Part shown: piece by piece, positions 35,937 through 49,600 of the stretch
How the letters are laid out: each line of letters opens with the position of its first letter
Numbering within the stretch: the stretch's first letter is position 1
Position numbers and translations under genes: made by a program
Assembly (NCBI GenBank): GCA_037976565.1
Contig: CP137675.1
Coordinates: 1,869,323 to 1,933,322 of the forward strand
DNA length: 64,000 nt
From: Mesocentrotus franciscanus
Taxonomy: Eukaryota > Echinodermata > Echinoidea > Camarodonta > Strongylocentrotidae
Direction of reading: 5' to 3'
Notes under the pieces: generated by a model
Databases searched by the model: none
The model's input: the letters and a program-made list of their open reading frames with translations, nothing else
What the model was told of the DNA's origin: nothing

Positions 35937-36886
35937 TTTGGCCCCACATCAATCATCAAAGAGAGGTTAGTACCAGCAATCTGCACTTCACATTCTTTGA
36001 ACTGACCTGAATTTGCTGAAGAAATCCGGTCTGAGAGTGTGAACACGCTGCTTGCTATGTCGCCCTCTATTGGTTCATCAACGTGTCGAACTGAAGATGC
36101 ACTTTTCTTGGTAGATCTGCATACGCTAGAGAAATGGTTCATCTTCGAGCACGAATTGCAACGTTTTCCAAACGCTGGACACGCTGGAGGGTGTGTCCGT
36201 CCGCAGTTCGAACACGACTTCGAGTTAGCATGGTTAGAGCGGGCTTTGTTATGATATGGTCGTTTGATGTTCTGTACTGGAGTTGCCTGATGTGCAGTAT
36301 GACTATGTCCTGTACTGGCACTCACAGTCACATCGTGTTGTTTGAGGAGCTTGGCGTCCAGCATTGCGGCTTCGATCTGGATCGCTAGATCGAGCGCCTT
36401 CTTAAGTGTCAGACCGTCATCCTCCATTAACAGGCGTTCTCTAATACGGGGAATAGACGTCTTTTCGATTAGTTGATCTCTAACCAGTTCATCGTTTAAG
36501 GTGCCAAACTTGCACTTGGATGCCAGTTCGGTTATGGCTGCCACATATTGTTTTACTGGCTCCCCATGACCTTGTACTCTCTGTCGGAAACGATATCGTT
36601 CAATCATCACACTTGTTTTTGGCCCAAAATATTTCTCAAGTTCATCAACAGCTTTATCGTACGTACCGGTAGTAGACACTTCCAGCTGTCCGAAGATCCG
36701 CTGCCCCTCTGCGCCCAAACAGTGGATCAGGATTGCGCGGCGGCGGGGGTCGGGTATCTCCGCTGTGTCCAACCCGCTTGCAGTCAAATACGTTTTGAAG
36801 CTCAAAATCCATCGTGACCAAGGCACAGGAGGTTCTCCTGGGGTTGCTAGGAATGGGTTAGGTGCTACAAGACCTATTATAGCCAT
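35858..36886 (-). pseudogene. gag and start of protease
   Basis: A 342-residue frame starting at ATG 36886, only 13 bases from the 5' LTR. It has a capsid-like helical region (~20-180), then two zinc knuckles: C225-C228-H232-C236 (CX2CX3HX3C, atypical) and C243-C246-H251-C256 (CX2CX4HX4C). It enters the protease with D313-V-G where D-[TS]-G is usual, then runs out of frame at a GGGG run near 35943. The frame change might be a -1/+1 recoding site or a mutation. The gag part itself is intact. Confidence 0.88.
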
Positions 36887-36899
36887 TCTCGTCGCCAGA
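36882..36899 (-). other. Probable tRNA primer-binding region
   Basis: The minus-strand sequence TCTGGCGACGAGA directly follows the 5' LTR end, where the tRNA primer anneals. TGGCGAC-type sites are common in Mag/gypsy elements. It overlaps the gag leader because the ATG is only 13 bases on. The tRNA was not identified. Confidence 0.6.
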
Positions 36900-37057
36900 T
36901 GTAGTATTTAGGAACTCAGAGACATAAAAACTAGATACAATGAATTTAGAAGTTGAGATGATTTAATCTATTCCAAGATGTCCAATATTTTCATTGTGTA
37001 CATAAAGGGGATTGAGCCCTCGACGTTGACTGTTAGCACAGTCTTACAAACACAACA
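36900..37057 (-). repeat. 5' LTR
   Basis: 158 bp, identical to 32560-32717. It is 5' in the element's orientation and is followed outside by the TACAT duplication at 37058-37062. Confidence 0.94.
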
Positions 37058-37062
37058 TACAT

Positions 37063-40000
37063 AATCAACCTAAATTGTCCAATTGCCTCCTGACAGTTTT
37101 ATTTGCAATGTAATCGCTTGACTTGAACTCAACTGTATCTTTAAAAAAGAAAAAGTCGGAAAGATACACGTGTCCTGGAGCTGAGAATGTCATCGACTTT
37201 ATTCAACTGTCTACCGCTAATTTACAATTATCTGGAGGGTGATAATAACTCTATATCATCGATAGATGTGAGCCACCAAAGGCATCAATACACATGTCTC
37301 ATATCTTTATCGAAAATAAATAAAGCCAACGGCGTAACAATATTATGTCTATCCTTAGCTGGTGATGACGATGAGGAAATATTTCTGCTGTTGTTGATTC
37401 GCTTATTAATTGATGTAAATCAGGATCTCTCTTAAATTTTCAAAACTCAATCTTTATTTTTTAATCTGTCATAATTATATCCCAATGAATTTGAAGTTCA
37501 TTTGGAAACACTTTCGTTTCTTCACTGGTATAATAACCGCGGTAGACCAAGAGTGGATATTTTGTCATAATAATTTTTTGATTGATTATATTGGGCTACC
37601 AACTCGCCAACACATGTTAAACGCGTTTAAATTGATAACAATCTAGTAGTAGCATATAATGTTAAACAATTTGACAGGATTCTTGTAGTCATCCCTATCG
37701 CTCTCTGAAACTCTGTTTCATCCTGTTGCTTGATCAACAGAGTATTCTTTCCATGGTTGGGCCTACTTCATAATTTAGTGGTTAGAATCTGATTAAAAAT
37801 GGGTGAACAATAGTTTCTTACCCTAGTTGCCGCAAGCCTTACCCGACTATATTATCAACCTTGGGCAGACATGACATGGATATTCTCACAATGCAAAGTT
37901 TCACCAGGGACTTTGGTTATTTTCATCGTAGCTGAGCTCCGTTCGTGAGTCATGAAACTTTGTTGGGAAACTCTTTTTGAGCCAGTTCACGATCTAGACT
38001 AGGTCAGCTATCCGCGGTTCGACCTCAAGTAATCGCTTCTGGCAACACCATAATATCCGTGGATGAAATGACACAAATCAATATTTTTTCCTTCAAAATT
38101 CATTTCTTTTGCACTAATTATTTTAATTTCTCCTTCTGACATTCATTTTCTTTCATCCCCATCGCCATGAAATTTATGCAAGTTTGTAATTGAGCTATTA
38201 TTCATCCTGGAACAAGAAAATAACTTGCAATGAAATAAATAAATGGTTAAGGTCCTACTCTTAGATCTGTGTGTCTTATTGAGCATGAAGGTAGATCGTG
38301 AAAGACATCCACTTGTGAGAATGACTGCCTTGTTTCTTAATAAGATTTAAAAGAAAACAGACACAATTGATAAATTCCAGAAGGGAATTGAAAATATAAT
38401 GTTTAATCACAGAAAAAAAAACATAATTACAGCGAAAGTCAATTTCGGCAGTGCAATTGATATACTTGTTGTTTTACACTGGTCAAATAACAGAAGATGT
38501 GAAGATCGTGTTTTTTATATTCATTAAAAATCAAAAGATATAATTTCGAATAAGGTAAATTCTGTTAAATGACCTTAATCTATTTACCTTCAAAATACAT
38601 TACGACCCTGATATACCAACAAGCTTTTAAAATAGGAGGGGGGGGGTCCTAAATACCCCTTAATTTTTCCTTTCCCGTTCAATTCTTGGCTGCTCACTAA
38701 AAATGACAAATTCCGAGAGAAAGGGAAGACTCCAAATCTGTGGAAAGCAGTTTTCTGAGAGGGATTTCTGGTATTATTGACAGCAGACTTATCAACTGAA
38801 CGTGATGGATAAACAGGATCAGATCAACCAAGAATCAAGATTTCAACCAAGATATTTTTGGCTCGTGTGCTGATGGAGCGGTTATCCCCTCTTGTTTTGA
38901 GCCAAGAAAGAGAATACAATGCTTGCCTGATAACGAAGTCAAGTCCTTATTACACGATGAGAAACCGAGATGATCTTATTCACAATGAAGCTTTTTAAAA
39001 TTTGAGAATTGGCGCTTATATGATTATATCTAGAGAAATTATGGCATTATAATCTGAAGTGAAATATATTCACGTGTTAGTTCTAGCTAGTTGTCATTTG
39101 GAAGTTCTTCTTTTATTGGGAATATCCTTGACAATTATTTAGAATGATAGTAAGAAAAATAATCTACCAATATGAATTTGCGTAAACTCTAGGATTTAAG
39201 TAGATACCAGTAACAAGTTATCCCTTTGTTGTTTTAAATGATTTTATCAATCATTGGCTTCAACAAGATTGATGTAAAAGATATGTGTAAGACCTATCGG
39301 CACATCTGAAAGCAAAGGGAACATATAAATGAATGTTATGTATAATGTAATCATCTTTTTTAAGTAGTATCTTTACTATTATCCTCATTTAAGTATCACT
39401 ATCTAATTAATTACTATTCATTAATAAATTATTTACTTTTATTTGCTTTGATCTGCTTTGATTTTCTATTAACCGCTATTTGGATAAGTATATTGGGTAA
39501 TTTATTTGCTAAAAAGAACCATTAAATGGTCGTTGTCAATCATTTATTTTGGTACCATTTTGTGAGGAATTTATAATTGTTTAATGGAAATGCATACAAA
39601 GTATGAAAACATGAAAGATAATCAACGTGATATATGTATTAGCGGAAATTTATAAAAGGTCCTTTCCTAACATATTATAACAGCCTATATTTGGAAATCT
39701 TGGAGTATGTTAAGTTATGTTTTGTTTTATAAGAATAGACTGATTACATTGGTCTCGCTTTTCTTCTTATAACACAAAAACTTAGTTCATTATGGCGTCT
39801 CAGATCAAACGCTTTATAGTATTTGCATTACTTACCCAACTTTTACCACAGTTGTCTTTAACTTTTGCATATCTTAAAATATTTGCCAACAGAAAATTTG
39901 AATGGGGGGGTCCAAAACCACCATTCCACCCCCTCTCTCTCTCTCTCTCTCTAGCAACGTCCCTGAGTGCAGGTAGAAAGCTGTTTCATAAATCTCCTCC

Positions 40001-41542
40001 TGTGATGAGAAAGCTGATTCGCTCATAGATCAGCGAGTATGATCCCTCGCAGCAGAACCTGCTTTGTGGAAAGATGCAACGAATTTTGCAAATCATGGCG
40101 AACAAGGAATGTTTCATCCTGATTAAATTTTTGAGATTAAATTTTGGGAGAAAATGGCGCGCATATTTAAGTACCTGCGCGAGGACGGGATCACTCAGAG
40201 TACCGCTGATGACGTCAATCTGCGTACATCAGTTTGCTGTTGTTGTTTGTTTTTGTTTTTGGAAGAATCCGTATATCCACGTTATTCCCCAGAAATCTCC
40301 CGAAATTCAACCAAGTTTATCCAGATTGAATCTGGTCACATGTGATTTCTACCCTCTTTGCTCAGCAAGTTGATTATTTGTGTGACCCTTGTTGTTAATT
40401 AACCTTTGATCTGTAAACCTTCACATCGAGGTCAGTTATTCTCTTGTTCAGATTTTTGTTTAAATTTATTTTAAGTAATCAGTCCCGTCCAGAGATCTTT
40501 GTATGCCTGCTTTATACAACGGAGCCCTACGATACAAACACACATACACGAACACACCCACACATCCACTCTATACCCTCTCTCTCTCTCTAACGCGCGC
40601 ACACACACATCCACAAACACCCCTCATCTCTCTCTCTCTTTCTCTATTCCTCCCAATCTTTGTCTCCTCTCTCTTGTTTTGTTTTGATATTTTATTTTCA
40701 TTCAATACACACACATACACACCTACGTCCGCACACACCCTTCTTCTCTATCTGTCTTCCTAATCTTTATCTTCAACGTTCTCTCTGTTTCACACGCACA
40801 AACACGCCCACACCACGTACCAACACATCCGAAAAACACAATTTCTTTCTTTCTTTCCACTATCTTGTCTCTGCCACCATCCTTCTAGCTGTTCTATTCA
40901 TCTGCTCGGTGCCTCTTTTTATTCACGTCTTCATCTAATCTTCCCTCTGCACATTTAAATCTTTTGCAAACTTCTTTTATGTCGTTTTATGAAAAGGCCA
41001 TGGTGTTTGAAAGCAGGGAAATAAACCGGGTCCTGCTCAACACATTCCTTTAAAACTTTACGAATATGCAATATGGCGCCTCAGTTTGTTGAAATGCATC
41101 TTCCTTTAAACATTCATGTCAAAAGGAAAGCATAGGGAATGGCATAATCCGTTTGAAATACCCTTTAATCCTGTGATATTTCACACTTCATGTTACAAAG
41201 AAACATAAAGGAGCACGTACAATTACATGCAGAAAGTTTGTTCCGAGTTCCGAGGCGGAGAGATAGATACACGAATCGCGCGAAATAATGACAGACAGTC
41301 GCGGGTTGCAGCACAGCGATAAAGCGAAGAATTTATGACTAGATGAGATAAAGCTGGGCTTGGTGATAGATGTAAAAAGCGCACCATAAAGCCCACAACA
41401 GTAAAGACATGAGAGCGGCATGACAGACCAAAATGGAAAGTAAATTTGAATAAAACTGTGCCCTGCCTTACTTCCTCGTAGATCTGTATCAATCATGATC
41501 GTGAGGTCAATTTTTTGGAGTAATATGATAAAGGACATAAGA
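37063..41542. other. Gene-poor intergenic region
   Basis: No exon, RNA gene or transposon is recognised. CT and CA tracts lie at 39931-39952 and 40535-40850. Open frames across these tracts and at 41188-41589 lack any domain and are not called. Confidence 0.5.
40535..40850. repeat. CT/CA-rich simple repeat
   Basis: Alternating CTCTCT and ACACAC blocks with degenerate spacing. It is one of several pyrimidine-rich microsatellites in the window. Confidence 0.8.
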
Positions 41543-41611
41543 TGTTGTAGTCGAGTGGTTTGAACGCTTGACTGAGATGGGAAGGACAAGGTTTGGGTCT
41601 CGGCATTACCA
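41543..41611 (+). repeat. tRNA-derived SINE head
   Basis: TAGTCGAGTGG matches a pol III A box in a D-loop context, followed by AACGCTTGACTGAG and a degenerate B box GGTTTGGGTCTC with CGGCATTACC. This resembles tRNA-Ser/Leu-derived SINE heads. No complete tRNA fold is possible. Confidence 0.45.
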
Positions 41612-44600
41612 TCGGTAAAACACGATGTCGGTCACGGTAAGTGATTTAGTGAAAATGTGTTATTCTTAGGGCATCCTTTTGTTTCAAGACCAAATCGATG
41701 ATAAAGATGGTGGTGATTATGATGATGATGTTGATAGTAACGATGATGACCATCGTTCAGGAATATTTACGTTTCATGAAACCAGGAAATTCTCAAATAA
41801 ATAACAAAATAGTTTAATTCATAATTATACCAGGTTTGTTCTATCATATTTTAATATGACTGAATCCGAGTCCTATCTGATTGTGCAATGATATGACAAT
41901 ATACTATCTGAAGTCTGTGACTTTCCTCCCGTCTGTGACATCATTACAACTGCTCTTTCATAAATCAACTGCAATTAAAATGTCTTATTCGACACACTGA
42001 TCATCCCTGTGTTTAAACAAAATATAAATGAAACAGGAGCAATTCTCACTGATGAAAACAATCTTTAATATTCTTTTAAGGTTAGAAAAATAGATACAGA
42101 AAAAGGACATTTTGCACAAAGCTACCTAGTATTGCCTCTACTCATTGCGATAGATTCAAAGAGATCATGAAGACCAAGTAATTTCTATTTATCTTCATGA
42201 AAGATTAAATCCCTTTAACATAATTATAGCATAATTACATTTTCAAATTCACTATTCAAAGTATTGCATAAAGGAATTTGCATTTTGAAATATTACAATA
42301 AAATACCACTTTTAGCAATAATTATTTGTCTCAATGATCATAAAGCTAGTGTAACCATAAGTCAATTTTGCAAATCAAATCACAATCACATTTTAATCTA
42401 ATAGAGTCCTTTTTCTGCAGAAGTTAAACATATCAAAGTGCCACCAAATTACAAATGAAGAAAGAATGAGTAGAGACCAAATATAAATTTTCTTTAAATA
42501 TATCCTGGATGCCACCCAAGGCATACTCATAATAACTTCAACATTTCACTATAGTACACATCAATATAAATGTACATACACAGTTCATGGCCAAAACTCA
42601 TTCACCATGTTCTATCATTAAAACCTTGTTATTTTAAGATCATTTTTGTGTCATGCCTCAACTTTACATCTCAAAAGAAAATCTTTGAACCTTTAATCAG
42701 GCAATTAAGGGTAGATGATGTTAAAGTCTGTGGGTAAGATCCAAGCACTGTCTGGGCATAGATTTAGCATGTTCAATCTCTATAACATGACATTCACGGG
42801 TGACAGCTATAATCGGTCCAAATGCTTACATATTTTCTTGAGTCATTTTCCATTTTTGGTCTGGATACACAGTCCAGTTAAACCCCTACCTACATTTAGT
42901 TAAAAACTATCTTGTCCTAGTGCATTTTGTCATTAGGTCAATAAAAATGATCTATAAATCTTTCATTAATTCGCTAGAATCCAAAGTAATTTCTAAGTTT
43001 ATGTTAGGTGATTCAATTTTTGCTAAATTATATACATATTTCAAGTTAACTTCCCCATTGAGGTCAAATATTTTGGTAAACTGTCATTTTTCAAGAATAT
43101 ATTTGTTGCACTTATCAAAGTATTGTGCATACAATCCTATATAAATATGTTTATCAGTGCCTTCAGTTACAGTGTGCAAAGGAACAGAGAATATACAGAC
43201 CCCATGATTTTGGTCAGGTTTTTAACTAGACTTTCTAGAACTCTTTAGAAGTATATATACAAAATATTGAACAAATAAGAGGTGGTCCCTCTCTTCCTCA
43301 TTCTAACAGGTATGTATCAGCTTTAATAAATAATTCAGAATAATTATTGAACTCTTCCTGCCACAAAATACTGTTTTCTACTTAAACATCTAGACTGGAC
43401 TGGACTAAAAATGTACATAAATGGACAATAATGACATGATGGGAAATCTTTTAGCTACTAATGTCACAAAAAGAAAGACAAATAATATCTTATTCAAAAA
43501 TAGACATTCCTCTTCTTGAAAGTCATGAAATGAAAATAGAGGAATGTTTAGAACTGAAAGTAGGCAAAGCAAATGACAATGTTATATGAATATATAATAT
43601 ACTACAAGGCACACTATACTAATCTTTCACATATCATGAAATTAGAAGAATTTACAAAGAGATCACAAAAATATATTCCATTATTTAATTCCGCTACAAA
43701 TAATAAAAATAGATATCTCATTCATATTTGTTATCACAGAAATAGGTAGAAATAGGTAGAAATAGGTATAAAAAAGATAAAAGAGCTCAGATTTTACCTG
43801 TACAGAAATAATTCCTCTAAAGTAGAAAAAGAAGTTATGTGATCTTCTTGTCAAATGCCAAAATATAATTCTCACATACAAAACCAATACATCCATAATC
43901 CTTATATTAATTTATGATTATAGCTTATTAATTTTACAATAAAAAATCCACAACACCACAGATTTAATATATATATTCATAAAATATCATATTTCCAAAT
44001 ACATTTCTGAAGCATCCCGATGAGATATTTAAACTCATTGGAGGTTTTCACTTCATTTAAATGTTAGAGCCACAGTATTAAATATCTGATTCATGTGATA
44101 TAATTATATTTCTGTTACAAAGCATTTGGTCACTAAAATTAAAATCTGTTTTACTTCTCAAAAGAAGTCCCATTCCAAAACTACTTTTCTGCTCATAAGC
44201 CAGGTCCAATTACCAAGTGCTGTGCTCTGCCAATAGTATTATATGAAACATGTTAATCTACTTGAGTAATCCAAAATATAATTATATTGGCTCTGCTGTA
44301 AAATGATGTATTTGAGGTGAATGTCTGGAAAAGTCATAGCCATAATCCCATTATCAATATTCTTTATATTATTCAGTATATTATAATTTTAAATGAGCAC
44401 AAAAAGAAAAGAAGAAATAAGTCATAAATGGAATATAATATGCAAAGCTGGGCAGTATTCTGAAAACTATGTGATCATTTTTTGTTTGGATGTATTAATT
44501 TTAATACCAAAGCAAGATTACGATAATTTATTGATATATCTGGGCATAGCTGGTTGCATGTATTGCAGTGAGACATTGCACAGCCAACAATCATTTCAAA

Positions 44601-44920
44601 AAGAGGTCTGATTTCACTTTACTATGATACTGAACAAACTTCTTTAAAAGTTTAAACATGTATTTAAAAAAAAAAGATAACATAATCTACATATTACAGC
44701 CCATGATATTTAAGATTTAAAACAACCATCAACTATGAAACTGATATAACATAAAACAAAATCCCTTGCAATCACAAACAATTTGTATAGATGATCAAGG
44801 TGTATTCATATCAGAAAGGCACAATACATGCAAGAATGTGAAAGCACTGTTGATGCAGCAATGGAAATGAAACACACATCTATTGAAGAAATGACAGGTA
44901 AATGTAGCTTTATCTGGTCT
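41612..44920. other. AT-rich region downstream of the myosin gene
   Basis: No coding feature is seen. It could include a very long 3' UTR or simply be intergenic. A GAT/GATGAT run lies at 41699-41758 and an AAATAGGTAG triplication at about 43740-43768. Confidence 0.45.
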
Positions 44921-45183
44921 CAGGGTTCCCACAGAAATTTGAGAACCGAATTTCATGACTTTCCATGACTTTCCAGGACCCATTTATGCATTTTTCCATG
45001 ACCAGATAAGTACCATTTTGGTATGGGAATACCAACTGTCAATTCAAACTGGAAGGCTGCCATAGCCCCACACGGCCCACACCCATGGTCAATTTCCATG
45101 ACTTCCCATGACTTTGGGAGTTTTTTCTTCATTTTCCATGAGTTATCATGACTTTCCAGGTGATTCCTGACCATGAAACCCTG
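44921..45183. mobile_element. MITE candidate, CAGGGTT...AACCCTG ends
   Basis: The ends CAGGGTTCCCACAG and, reversed, CAGGGTTTCATGG form imperfect inverted repeats. Inside are several copies of the word TTTCCATGACTT in the plus orientation. The CAGGG ends suggest a hAT-like origin, but no 8 bp target duplication could be found. Confidence 0.55.
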
Positions 45184-46350
45184 TAGATATATGGATTTAA
45201 TTATATTGATTTTGAGCCAAAGCTTCAAGTTAGATAAGTGCAAGTGCATATACACTCAAACCTGGATATAAAGGCAACTATAAAATGACCTTTATGATAA
45301 TTAGATGACCTTCCTTAACTCGAATGAAGAGTGGCTGTCATTTATTATGCAGTGGCCATACTACAGGGTGGGCCATTATTTGGTAGGTTTGATGAAACAT
45401 TAATGATTTTGCATTTTGCCAAGTAATAGCCTCTCTTCAACTAAAGTAATACTTATTGAATTCAAGTGTTAAATAAAATAATTGAATTCAAAACAAATGA
45501 AGCAAACTAACTCATTCATCTAAAAACAAAAAATATAAACACATGCACAAACTAAATGGCTGCATTATAAACAACAACAAAACTACTAATTTGTATCTGA
45601 ATTTGTAGCTGATATCAATTTTAGTATTAACAAATGAAAAGCTTTGGTATATACAAGTCATTGTAATTAATTTTGTTAAAATGTTATCATCCTGAAATGA
45701 AATGAAAGACAGGAAATTGTAATACTATTGTATTACTATCAACATCAGAAAAACAAAACTTGTAATTTTTGGTTGTAGTATATATTCTTTGTGAAACAGT
45801 TCTTTGCCATGCTTGGACCAGCCAAAGTTTCATTGAAACAGGAAAAATAGAACTCATACACAATGTATCTTATAAAAACCTAATATATGATATAATTACT
45901 CTGACAGGATCCAATCTACAATCGATTGTGACGATGTGAAAGAAATAGAGGAAATCAATTTGGTAATGTCCAAGTGCATTAATTGTCAACAACAAAAATT
46001 TTTTTTTTTTTTAAATTGTCTTTACCTAAATTATTTGTTGAAATCCACAAGGGCAATAACCCTATTAACGTGTAATGATACAAGATTAGGTCTTTCTGGC
46101 TCTGAGCAGACGATATAGATTTAGTAATTGCCTGTGTAGCTGCAAAAAGATGATACTCAAATAATGATTATTTCATGGTTATAATCCAAGACTTTGCGCA
46201 TTGTATAAATGTCATTCCATACGCTGTGACTCAATTGTTACAAAGTTACAAGTTACATTTTATGTACTGCATATTATTCTGTCAAAGATACCATAAGATG
46301 GTGGTATGACTCATGCAACAATTACGCTGTGGTCATTTCCTTATTTCAAT

Positions 46351-46468
46351 CTGGACCCAACATTACATCTAACCCTAATACTAAACCTGATTGCATCTGT
46401 AACCCTAAACCAAACCTGCTGATGAATTAAAACCCAGAGCAATTGCTGCCGGAACAAATGTCGCAGAT
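46351..46468. repeat. TTAGGG-cored repeat, copy 2 (reversed)
   Basis: TGGACCCAACATTACAT, then degenerate CCCTAA units, then CCGGAACAAATGTCGCAG. It has the same order of blocks as 58376-58700 and the reverse of 23091-23266. Confidence 0.6.
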
Positions 46469-46602
46469 CCAAGAAGCACAGATGCTAGTGCAAATAAAAA
46501 TCGATTCCCACCATGCATTAAATACCATGTCAGATACTACTGTGATGGCTGCATGATATTAAACATGCAAAGAAATCTGTGATGATGTCGTGAATGATGT
46601 CA

Positions 46603-46679
46603 TCACATCTTTTCAATGTAATTGGCTGGGAAGAGTCCCTCCCTCCCTCGTAGCCTACCTCTCCACCAACCTGAGGCAT
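46603..46679 (-). CDS. MYO1E/F: Myosin I last exon (second half of SH3, stop)
   Basis: Codes [20 protein letters not shown] and YIEKM-stop (TGA 46605-46603). The acceptor TTTTTTGCAG follows a long pyrimidine-rich tract. It joins the previous exon in phase 1 across a 5.7 kb intron. Confidence 0.93.
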
Positions 46680-49600
46680 CTGCAAAAAAGAAGAAGAAGA
46701 AACAAAGAAAAAGGGTTATGAGACATGTCTTTGAGATTCCCACAACTGCAATGCATGACATACAAGTCACTTTCTTAACTTTCATTTTCAAACGATGGGA
46801 ATTTTTTAAGTGCATACTCTTCTTGACTTGTACTAAAGAGAATCCAGACTTTAATAAACAGGTGGCTACCCAAATGCATTTGACTGTATATTACAGCCTA
46901 CATTATGGTCATGGGGCTAAAGAATACAAAAAAGAAGAAAAAAATTAATGGCAGACATAGTCACAGAATCTGTGTTACATCTTCTCTGTTGTGAGCTAGC
47001 ATTTGATACTTAAAATAAAATCTAAATTGAAGAAGAAAAAAAGATTGTTCGTGGAAACTAAAACTAGGTCATGATGCACAGAGGAAAACTCACCTAGATT
47101 GAAACAAATACAAAAACAATTACCTAATTGACACACGAGATTTGTGGCAAGATACTGATATGTCTGACTGTGCCTAGTAACAAATAGCAGGATATGTACA
47201 TGGGGCCTGAGAGGGAGTGTACATATAAAATTGCACCACCAATCTGAAAAATCACTCAACACAATAATCATGATGGCAGATGACAGTAGGACACCGTTTG
47301 AATTTAACGACTTCATTACTACAAAGCCTCACCTATCAAGGAAATTTTGACATTTATTCACACTCTTACCACTTCAATCTCTTTGCCCACTTCTGTTTTA
47401 GTTCATGAATCGTATGAAATGTATTTTCATTTACAAAATATGAGTGACATGCAGGACTATAAGCTTGTAGATCCCTCAGTGGCAAAACAATTCAACTACT
47501 AGCACCCTGAAATTGTAGCAAAACAATTTCCATTCACACCTATCAGCTGCAAAGTGTGAAAGGGTATGGAATTCTCATGCTAAGAAATATTCATGGGTGA
47601 CAAAACTGCAACTATTTGAAGTATAAGCACTCTTCTAGAATCACTATTTAGAACTTAGAAATGTGTAATTATGAATAATACTTCAAATATTGTGACTGTT
47701 TACTGTTAACCAGTTTTTGTTATGATCATGACTGCGGAATTGTCTCCATCTGGCTCATGTCGATAAGATGATTTTCATAAGACCTTCTCAGCTCAATCAT
47801 TCTTAGAATAGTGACGAATCAGCCGATTGCAATGACGAAACCCTTCTCTATCTAAGGGAGTATTCTCCTCTTTGACATTTCTATTAAATATTTTTAGCAT
47901 CAATCTTTAGCTTTCATCTACCATCCTACATGCAGTTACTTTCCTCAGAATCAGGAAAGGATAGAATAAGACTGGGATTTTTGCCAAATTGTGATAATCT
48001 GAAGAAATCTGTATAATGGGGGAGGCATCAGATTTCTCTATTTGTTTGGCAAGATGGAGACGAATAAGCCTAAAATAAATGAGAAGGATATATTTTTGTG
48101 TAAAGCTGACACATGTATTGAGTTCCTAAATGCACGTCCCTTCAGATTGCACTGGTTATTAATCTAAAATGAGAGTAAGTTTATGACTAGTCCATTTCTA
48201 CTGAGGGGGTTCTTGTTCATTTAGATTTAATGATTAAACTAGAATAAAATTCCAGTAAATAAGTCTTTTATATTGTTAAGATTTTGTCTTTTTTTAAGTC
48301 ACAAGCTCCATAATCTTTAGAAGCAATCCTGTAGTTCAATATTACTACATTCAGAATTCAATGATAATCATGATTAAAGTAATATCATGAATAAATATAA
48401 AACTGTAATAAATTTGAATCTACTATTTTTTTTAACAACGTTGCAAAGACCTTCCATAAATCAATCTAGGTAAGTATAAAAAGCCTCATGTAGCCTCAGT
48501 GCTCACACATAACAATCACATATTGAATGATCTGACAATACAATAGGGTACTCAGATTGCCCTACATTTGATTTCTTAAAAGCCTTTGTGATTGTGTTTA
48601 TTTATGCAGTATGAAGATGAATACCACAATGCATAAATCATCTTTCAATAGATTCAAATTTAATTTCTTTTGACAATGGCAGGATGTGAAGCTTGCTTTA
48701 GAAAATGATGATCACAACACCCCACATCAATTTTCCCCTCTATCAGTGAAAAAATGAGGAATTCCTTTCCTATATTTAGAGCCTTTATGACCAATACTCA
48801 CAATACTTTTAGGGGGAAAGAAATTCTTTCCTTTTCCTTCTAATACTTAAGCCTGAATAGCAATTTGAGAAGCCTCTGTATGATCTTTATCAACGTGACA
48901 TTCTTACTTGGGCTAAATTTAGAAGAAGTAAGTTTCCCCAGATCACAAACTCTTTTTGATATCTCCATTTCCTGGGTGCTATGTTTGAAATGGTGCCAGA
49001 TCTATGCCTAGTTCTTAGCAGGTCTCAATGAAGGGCATCAAAGAACCTTCATACAAGCTTCTTTGATTTAACCTCATGACTATTAGAGGCCACTGAAATA
49101 AGACATATTTCTTCTTCTTCTTCCTTTTCTTATTCAAATGCTTCTGAATGTAAACTCAAAAAGCTTGTAAGAAGAAGCTTGATTACCTATTTAGTTTCAT
49201 GGAATACTCAATGAAAGATTACCTCCTCTGAAAGAAATACAATAAACTAACTCATAAAATCTGTAAACCATTGGTATCTCATTAATCTATTGGACTTCTA
49301 TTTTGTATGACCCAAATCTGCACTTTATCAGTGTATATGTGCCTTCAATTGAGTCAAAAGATGATATTGAGATATAACTCATTGTAACTCGGGCAAACAA
49401 TGATTACAATTACAAGCAACAATGGTAGCCTGCCAAAGCACATCAACAATGGCGATTGTAACAATGTCGGATTATTCCTTTCCTATTACAGCAAGAGCAT
49501 TTTCTAGTATAGATGTCTCATTAGCAGCACAAGCAGCCCTTGCCGATATCTTCACATTGCCATTTTGTTGCTGATTTTTTACAACTTTTCTATTCACATC

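Larger units (their letters stand above)
32560..37057 (-). mobile_element. Ty3/gypsy LTR retrotransposon (Mag-like), 4.5 kb
   Basis: A full-length element on the minus strand. It has 158 bp LTRs, TACAT duplications, a primer-binding region at 36899-36882, then gag, protease, RT, RNase H and integrase (the Ty3 order), and a polypurine tract before the 3' LTR. The two LTRs are identical by eye, so the insertion is recent. Yet the coding region is broken by about seven single-base frame changes. Very short LTRs and the CCHC-type gag suggest the Mag clade, which includes sea-urchin SURL elements. The clade call is inference. Confidence 0.95.

Noticed and set aside
40499..40938. Ser/Leu/His-rich open frames
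   Set aside because: They follow CT and CA microsatellites and have no domain.
41188..41589. 133-codon minus-strand open frame
   Set aside because: No recognisable domain, no splice context, and it overlaps a tRNA-derived repeat head.
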